Source: Colimorpha_A sp045540115
Lineage (GTDB): Bacteria > Bacillota > Clostridia > Oscillospirales > CAG-272
Assembly: GCA_045540115.1 (NCBI GenBank)
Contig: JAZQGR010000096.1
Location: 1-64,000, forward strand
Reading direction: 5' to 3'
Length of the DNA: 64,000 bases
Shown piece by piece: positions 58,894-64,000 of this stretch. The stretch's first letter is position 1. Each line of letters starts with the position of its first letter. Both the position numbers and the translations under genes were made by a program. The notes beneath the pieces are model-generated. The model saw only the letters and a list, made by a program, of their open reading frames with translations, was not told the DNA's origin and ran no database searches.

Positions 58894-60654
58894 ATGAAGA
58901 AGAAAATCACATCCTCATCTCTTAAGCGTTCGCTTACCTACGTAAAGCGCTATAAGCTGCTCGTGGCTCTGACACTATTTCTTGCAACCGTTTACGTTGC
59001 CTCCTCGCTTATTATTCCGATTATAATCGGTAAAGCTATCGATCTTATGATTACGGGTACTCTGTTTATCGACAAGGTTGCAAAGTTACTTGGAATCACG
59101 GCGATGGTTGCTGTCATTGGCGGTATTGCTCAGTGGCTTATGAGTGTAATAAACAACAGAATAACATACAACGTTATCCGCGATATGCGTAACGACGCAT
59201 TTGCGAAGATTCAGCGTCTGCCTATATCATATTTAGACAAACACTCTGTCGGAGACACGTTAAGCCGTATCATTGCAGATGTTGAGCAATTTTCCGACGG
59301 TATGCTTATGGGCTTTACACAGCTCTTTACAGGCGTTCTGACCATCGTCGCTACGCTTGTCTTTATGCTTGTTCTCAACCCTGTAATCGCCGTTGTGGTG
59401 TTCCTTCTTACGCCTCTTTCGCTCTTTATTGCATCCTTCATTACGAAGCGCACGCAAAAGTTCTTTGCACAGCAGGCGAAGACACGAGGAGAGCAGACCG
59501 ATTATATCAATGAAACCGTTGAGAATATCAAAACCGTCAAGGCATTTAACCGCGAGGGCGATGTGTCCGACAGATTCATAGAAATAAACCGCCGTCTTGA
59601 AAAAAGCGCGCTCAACGCTACGTTCTTTTCCTCACTCGTTAATCCGACAACGCGATTTGTCAACTCGGTCGTATATGCAGCAGTTGCGTGTGTCGGCTCG
59701 CTTTTCGCTGCCGGAATATTTGGCTTCAGCGCCATCGTAATTACAGTCGGTGAGCTTTCAACGTTCCTTCAGTACGTTAATCAGTACACGAAGCCGTTTA
59801 ACGAAATTTCCGGTGTATATGCCGAGCTTCAGAATGCGCTTTCCTGCGCTGACAGATTTTTCGAGTTTATGTCTGAACCTGATGAGATCCCCGATTCACC
59901 GAACGCTGTTGTCCTGAATAATGTAATGGGGAATATTGAAGCGAAGGGCGTCAAGTTTTCCTATGATCCCGAAAAGCCGCTGATTACCGATTTCAACGTA
60001 GACGTCAAGAGTGGTATGAAGATCGCGATCGTCGGTCCGACTGGTTGCGGAAAGACGACCTTTATAAATCTGCTTCTTCGTTTTTACGACGTGAATTATG
60101 GCTCCATAAAGGTCGACGGACACGATATAAGAGAGATTACCCGCAAATCGCTCCGCGAAAACTACGGAATGGTTCTTCAGGAGACGTGGCTTAAGGCGGG
60201 AACTGTTCGTGAAAATCTTAAACTCGGACGTCCCGATGCGACTGATGAAGAGATGATAAATGCAGCTAAGCGCGTGCATTGTCACGGCTTTATCTCACGA
60301 ATGGAGAACGGATATGACACAATAATAGAGGAAAACGGCGGAGAGCTATCGGGTGGACAGAAGCAGCTTCTTTGCATTGCGCGCGCGATGATATCGAATC
60401 CTCCCATTCTTGTCCTCGACGAGGCTACCTCGTCTATTGACACGAGAACCGAGCTGCGCGTTCAGAGAGCGATGAAGGATCTTATGGACGGAAGGACATC
60501 TTTTGTAGTTGCACACCGTCTCTCGACAATTAAGGAAGTAGACCTTATCCTTGTAATGAAGGACGGTAATATTATAGAGCAGGGAAGCCACGCTGAGCTG
60601 ATAAATAAAGACGGCTTCTATGCCGAGCTGTTTGAAAGTCAATTTTCTCATTAA
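58894..60654 (+). CDS. ABC exporter half-transporter, catalytic subunit (second pair)
   Basis: This 586-aa partner has GPTGCGKTT, the Q-loop VLQETW, an intact LSGGQKQ signature and Walker B LVLDEATSSID with the catalytic Glu. The ATG at 58894 has GAGGTGA upstream; the frame is open into the previous gene but lacks a ribosome site there. The order (degenerate subunit first) is the same as in the 39.6-43.1 kb pair, suggesting duplication of the module. Unlike that pair, the signature here is normal. Confidence 0.9.
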   Translation: MKKKITSSSLKRSLTYVKRYKLLVALTLFLATVYVASSLIIPIIIGKAIDLMITGTLFIDKVAKLLGITAMVAVIGGIAQWLMSVINNRITYNVIRDMRNDAFAKIQRLPISYLDKHSVGDTLSRIIADVEQFSDGMLMGFTQLFTGVLTIVATLVFMLVLNPVIAVVVFLLTPLSLFIASFITKRTQKFFAQQAKTRGEQTDYINETVENIKTVKAFNREGDVSDRFIEINRRLEKSALNATFFSSLVNPTTRFVNSVVYAAVACVGSLFAAGIFGFSAIVITVGELSTFLQYVNQYTKPFNEISGVYAELQNALSCADRFFEFMSEPDEIPDSPNAVVLNNVMGNIEAKGVKFSYDPEKPLITDFNVDVKSGMKIAIVGPTGCGKTTFINLLLRFYDVNYGSIKVDGHDIREITRKSLRENYGMVLQETWLKAGTVRENLKLGRPDATDEEMINAAKRVHCHGFISRMENGYDTIIEENGGELSGGQKQLLCIARAMISNPPILVLDEATSSIDTRTELRVQRAMKDLMDGRTSFVVAHRLSTIKEVDLILVMKDGNIIEQGSHAELINKDGFYAELFESQFSH

Positions 60655-60671
60655 AATTTTTCAGAATAGTA

Positions 60672-60700
60672 TTGACTTTAGCGCTTTACTATGCTAAAAT
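60672..60700 (+). promoter_or_regulatory. Promoter of the histidine operon
   Basis: TTGACT (60672-60677), a 17-bp spacer and TAAAAT (60695-60700). Confidence 0.75.
60677..60698 (+). promoter_or_regulatory. Candidate operator for the TrpR-like regulator
   Basis: TTTAGC-N10-GCTAAA is a perfect 6+6 inverted repeat placed across the promoter spacer, where a bound dimer would block RNA polymerase. Linked to the adjacent TrpR-like gene by position only. Confidence 0.45.
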
Positions 60701-60728
60701 GTTACTATCTTGTTTTTTAGGAGCAATA

Positions 60729-61013
60729 ATGAAGAGAATCAGAAACGATGAGACGGATGCGCTCTTTGAAGCGATACTGTCTCTTAAGGATATTGATGAG
60801 TGCCGCAATTTCTTTGACGATCTTTGCACTCGAAAGGAGCTTTCCGATATGTCACAGCGTCTGACTGTCGCGAAAATGCTTCTTAACGACGATAAATATC
60901 TCGATATTACCGATAAAACTGGCGCAAGCTCCGCAACGATCAGCCGAGTAGGCCGTTGCATAGCAAATGATGACAGCGGTTATCTAAAAGTTTTAACCAA
61001 GAACGGAAAGTAA
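60729..61013 (+). CDS. TrpR-like regulator (YerC/YecD family), probable histidine repressor
   Basis: This 94-aa all-helical protein matches the TrpR superfamily. EAILSLKDIDECRNFFDDLCTRKEL and the HTH TDKTGASSATISRVGRC are typical of YerC. The ATG at 60729 follows AGGAG. It is the first gene of the his cluster, three bases before hisZ. YerC-type proteins (also called HisR) have been linked by comparative genomics to histidine gene control in Firmicutes, which fits here; histidine as corepressor is inferred. Confidence 0.85.
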   Translation: MKRIRNDETDALFEAILSLKDIDECRNFFDDLCTRKELSDMSQRLTVAKMLLNDDKYLDITDKTGASSATISRVGRCIANDDSGYLKVLTKNGK

Positions 61014-61016
61014 GTT

Positions 61017-62132
61017 ATGGATTTTAATATTGATCTTAAAAGCTTCAGAGCTGATGAGCGAATGGCGTTAACACTTCGCTCGATGTACGAAAGCTACGGC
61101 TACCGCCCGTATAAGATGAGCAAATTTGAGGAATACGAGCTATATTCGTCAAATATTGATTTCCTTGGTGGCGGAGGTGTCCTTACCTTTACAGACATGA
61201 ACGGGAAGCTTATGGCTCTCAAGCCTGACGTTACTCTTTCCATTGTTAAAAATTCAAAGGGATGCGCAGGCACACAGAAGGTTCATTACCGTGAAAACGT
61301 TTATCGCCGCGGAGCAAATGGCGGCTTCAAGGAAATGCTTCAGAGCGGTATAGAATGTATTGGAAATATCGGATCGGTTGAAACTCTGGAAGTACTTCTT
61401 CTTGCGCTCAAGAGCCTTGCAGCGACAGATCGCGCATTCCGCCTTGACATATCTCACATAGGCGTTCTTTCCGCTCTTATCGGGGATAACGTTTCAAATG
61501 ATCTGAGGGACGAGCTGTTTACGTGCATCAAGAGAAAAAATGCCGACGGTATTATCGAGCTTGCTTCTGCAAATTCTCTCGATATTGAGCGTTTTGAGGC
61601 TCTCTCATACGCCGTTTCTCTTAACGGAAACGCTTTTGAAGTTATTGATTCCCTCAAAAAGATTCCTTATCTTTCGTTATGTGAAGGGCTTGATGAGTTG
61701 ACAACGATCGTTACAGCCCTGAGCTCTCTTGGATATCAGGATAACGTTGGTATCGACCTTTCGGTAGTAAATGATATGAATTATTACCGCTCACTTATCT
61801 TCCGCGGATATATTGACTGTGTTCCGGAGGGAATACTATTTGGCGGCAGATACGATGATCTCGTAAAAAAGATGGGACGAGATTGCGGAGCTCTTGGATT
61901 CGCTGTCGTTCTCGATCATCTTCAGGATCTTACAAAAGTTGATTTTGGTGATGACAACGTTTTGCTCGTCTATTCCGATAACGTATCGTCCGCTGAGGTC
62001 ATCAAGGCTTCCGATTCGCTTCGCAACAGAGGCTGTTTGGTTGAGATAACGTCAGATAGAGGCAAAGCAGTTGATTATAAAAAAGTGTATTACATCACGC
62101 CCGATGGCATAACGGAGGAAACCAATGCTTAA
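61017..62132 (+). CDS. hisZ: ATP phosphoribosyltransferase regulatory subunit HisZ
   Basis: This 371-aa protein is a histidyl-tRNA synthetase paralogue that activates short HisG and mediates histidine feedback. Motif 2-like KPDVTLSIVKN and VHYRENVYRRG are present, and GGRYDDLVKKMGRDCGALGFAV near the end matches motif 3. It lacks the tRNA anticodon-binding domain. It overlaps hisG by 8 bases. Confidence 0.92.
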   Translation: MDFNIDLKSFRADERMALTLRSMYESYGYRPYKMSKFEEYELYSSNIDFLGGGGVLTFTDMNGKLMALKPDVTLSIVKNSKGCAGTQKVHYRENVYRRGANGGFKEMLQSGIECIGNIGSVETLEVLLLALKSLAATDRAFRLDISHIGVLSALIGDNVSNDLRDELFTCIKRKNADGIIELASANSLDIERFEALSYAVSLNGNAFEVIDSLKKIPYLSLCEGLDELTTIVTALSSLGYQDNVGIDLSVVNDMNYYRSLIFRGYIDCVPEGILFGGRYDDLVKKMGRDCGALGFAVVLDHLQDLTKVDFGDDNVLLVYSDNVSSAEVIKASDSLRNRGCLVEITSDRGKAVDYKKVYYITPDGITEETNA

Positions 62133-62754
62133 CATAGCTCTTCCAAAAGGAAGACTCGGTGAAAAGGTATATAAAATATTTGAAGAAGCAGGATACGAGT
62201 GTCCCTCGGTTCTTTCAAACAGCCGTAAGCTGATATTTGAAAACGAGAAGATGGGCGTTCGGTATTTCTGGGTTAAGCCGTCAGACGTTGCGATCTACGT
62301 TGAGCGCGGTGCGGCAGATATAGGCGTTGCGGGCAAGGATATTATCGAAGAATATTCGCCCGACGTCTATGAGCTTCTTGATCTTAATATGGGTAAATGC
62401 CGAATGGCAGTTGCGGCACCGAAGTCCTTCAAGGATGATCCTAACAGAACTCTTCGTGCGGCGACCAAGTTCAAGAATATTGCCTCTAAGTATTACGCTT
62501 CGCAGTCGCGAGACATTGATATAATCGAGCTTAACGGCTCGATTGAGATCGCGCCGATTCTCGGTCTTTCCGATGTTATCGTTGATATCGTTGAAACAGG
62601 CACGACGCTTAAGGAGAATGATCTTGAGGTAATTGCCGACATTATGCGAATCAGCGCTCGTCTGATTTCAAATCAGACTTCATTTCGTTTTAAAAATGCA
62701 GAGATCGCCGCACTGAGGAAAGCGGTTGCAGAGGTTATTTCCTCCAAGGAGTAA
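62125..62754 (+). CDS. hisG: ATP phosphoribosyltransferase, short form
   Basis: This 209-aa enzyme does the first step of histidine synthesis (ATP + PRPP). LNIALPKGRLGEKV at the start and the PRPP loop IVDIVETGTTLKEN are intact. It ends before the C-terminal ACT-like domain of long HisG, so it needs HisZ for regulation. GGAGG precedes the ATG. Confidence 0.96.
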   Translation: MLNIALPKGRLGEKVYKIFEEAGYECPSVLSNSRKLIFENEKMGVRYFWVKPSDVAIYVERGAADIGVAGKDIIEEYSPDVYELLDLNMGKCRMAVAAPKSFKDDPNRTLRAATKFKNIASKYYASQSRDIDIIELNGSIEIAPILGLSDVIVDIVETGTTLKENDLEVIADIMRISARLISNQTSFRFKNAEIAALRKAVAEVISSKE

Positions 62755-62757
62755 ACA

Positions 62758-64000
62758 ATGATAAAGATATTAAAGCAGGACACCCTCAAGCGAGATGATG
62801 CATTCTCTTCATCTGCTCCCGTTAACGTAACAGAAATAGTTTCTGATATTATATCAGACGTAGCTTCCCGCGGTGACGATGCGCTTTTCGAATACTGTGA
62901 AAAATTTGATAAATGCAAGCTTTCGTCTCTTATTGTAACAAAAGAAGAGATAGAGAACGCCTTTGAGCAAGTCGAGCCTGAATTTATCGAGATACTAAAA
63001 GAAGCTGCAGAGAATATTCGCGTATTCCATCAGAGACAGGTAAAAGAAGGCTTTATTCAGACAAACGAAAACGGTTCAGTTGTCGGTCAGAGAGTAATCC
63101 CGCTTGAAAAGGTAGGTCTATACGTCCCCGGAGGTACGGCGGCATATCCGTCGACTGTTCTTATGGATGCAATTCCCGCAAAGGTTGCAGGCTGTAAGGA
63201 AATAGTAATCGTTACTCCTCCCGATAAAGAGGGAAATGTGAATCCTGCGATTCTTGCGGCAGCATATATTGCGGGCGTTGATAAGATATTCAAGGTTGGC
63301 GGCGCTCAGGCTGTTGCCGCGCTTGCATACGGAACCGAGTCGATTCCGCGCGTAGATAAGATTGCAGGCCCCGGTAATATGTACGTTGCCGAAGCAAAGC
63401 GGCAGGTTTACGGTCGTGTTGATATCGATATGATCGCAGGACCTTCTGAAATACTTATTGTTGCCGATGGAAAAAGCGAAGCGAGAATAATTGCTGCCGA
63501 CCTTCTTTCTCAGGCAGAACACGATAAAAATGCATCTGCTGTTCTTGTTACAGATAGCGAAGAGCTTGCAAAAGAGGTTTCAAACGAGCTTGAGAGGCAG
63601 ATCGCGCTCCTTCCTCGTCAAGAAATTGCAAGAGCATCTATCGACAATAACGGGCTTATAATCGTGACCTCAAGCATTGACGTTGCAATTGAAATCGCAG
63701 ACGAGATTGCTCCCGAACATCTTGAGCTTTCCCTCGATGAGCCCTTTTCCTATCTTGGAAAGGTCAAGAACGCCGGATCTGTATTCCTCGGCAGATATTG
63801 TCCGGAGGCGCTTGGCGACTATTTTGCAGGACCTAATCATACGCTCCCGACAAGCGGAACCGCTCGCTTTTCAAGCCCCCTTTCGGTTGACGATTTCGTG
63901 AAGAAATCACAGTATATTTACTACACTGAGGATGCACTTAACGCTGTATACAAAAAGGTTGCGGCATTCGCGGAAAAGGAAGGACTTTCCGCACATGCGC
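62758..64000 (+). CDS. hisD: Histidinol dehydrogenase, partial at window end
   Basis: The first 414 codons of an enzyme that oxidises histidinol to histidine are present. VGLYVPGGTAAYPSTVLM, KIAGPGNMYVAEAKR, SQAEHDKNASAVL and GPNHTLPTSGTAR include the zinc and NAD-site residues. The start ATG at 62758 follows AAGGAG, three bases after hisG. About 15-20 residues should remain beyond the window. Confidence 0.95.
   Translation, partial: MIKILKQDTLKRDDAFSSSAPVNVTEIVSDIISDVASRGDDALFEYCEKFDKCKLSSLIVTKEEIENAFEQVEPEFIEILKEAAENIRVFHQRQVKEGFIQTNENGSVVGQRVIPLEKVGLYVPGGTAAYPSTVLMDAIPAKVAGCKEIVIVTPPDKEGNVNPAILAAAYIAGVDKIFKVGGAQAVAALAYGTESIPRVDKIAGPGNMYVAEAKRQVYGRVDIDMIAGPSEILIVADGKSEARIIAADLLSQAEHDKNASAVLVTDSEELAKEVSNELERQIALLPRQEIARASIDNNGLIIVTSSIDVAIEIADEIAPEHLELSLDEPFSYLGKVKNAGSVFLGRYCPEALGDYFAGPNHTLPTSGTARFSSPLSVDDFVKKSQYIYYTEDALNAVYKKVAAFAEKEGLSAHA

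Overview
The window reads as chromosomal DNA of a spore-forming, low- to mid-GC Gram-positive member of the Clostridia, most likely a gut Oscillospirales/Christensenellales-type lineage. The evidence is a PASTA kinase/PP2C pair, SpoVAD/SpoVAE, a CIRCE-controlled groESL, a short HisG with HisZ, a PurO-type IMP cyclohydrolase, and -35/-10 promoters that almost all have 17-bp spacers. Taxonomy is inferred from gene content only. No rRNA, phage, insertion sequence or CRISPR array is visible. Gene density is high, and no stretch longer than about 300 bases lacks a gene.

Left part (1-24.6 kb), mainly housekeeping and envelope genes. On the minus strand there is an rlmN-prpC-prkC run followed by the start of a second lepA, then a DUF4321-maf-lepA-HPr-like operon. 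On the plus strand follow tRNA-Glu, a pyrophosphate-type phosphofructokinase and an S1-domain protein whose ribosome binding site lies inside a hairpin. A VanG-like ligase and a VanT-like membrane racemase form a minus-strand pair. Next come a CBS-domain CorC/HlyC-type protein, a large fused ABC/FtsX transporter with a HAD phosphatase, an unknown 193-aa protein, a stalk-protein/galE/SGNH-hydrolase operon, a Cys-rich membrane microprotein, and mnmE.

Centre (24.6-38.5 kb), a purine operon. One strong promoter and a ZTP (pfl) riboswitch with a terminator lead into purE, a purF-like gene, purM, a formate/nitrite-type channel, purN, a PurO-type IMP cyclohydrolase, a stand-alone AICAR transformylase, purD, a single-chain purL, fhs and an alpha/beta hydrolase. 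The steps that need formyl-tetrahydrofolate, the ligase that makes it from formate, and a probable formate channel are all under one ZTP-sensing leader. The PurF-like protein lacks the usual N-terminal cysteine nucleophile. purC, purB and purK are not in the window.

Right part (38.5-64 kb): a heterodimeric ABC exporter with a FAD oxidoreductase; birA; an SLC13-like permease; galT; a zinc-ribbon membrane protein; spoVAD-spoVAE without spoVAC; a GH109-like protein divergent from an AraC regulator; a DUF3006 gene that appears to start at ATT and shares an overlapping promoter region with ligA; ligA-obg; groESL; a second heterodimeric ABC exporter; and the start of a histidine operon (TrpR-like regulator, hisZ, hisG, hisD) cut off by the window end.
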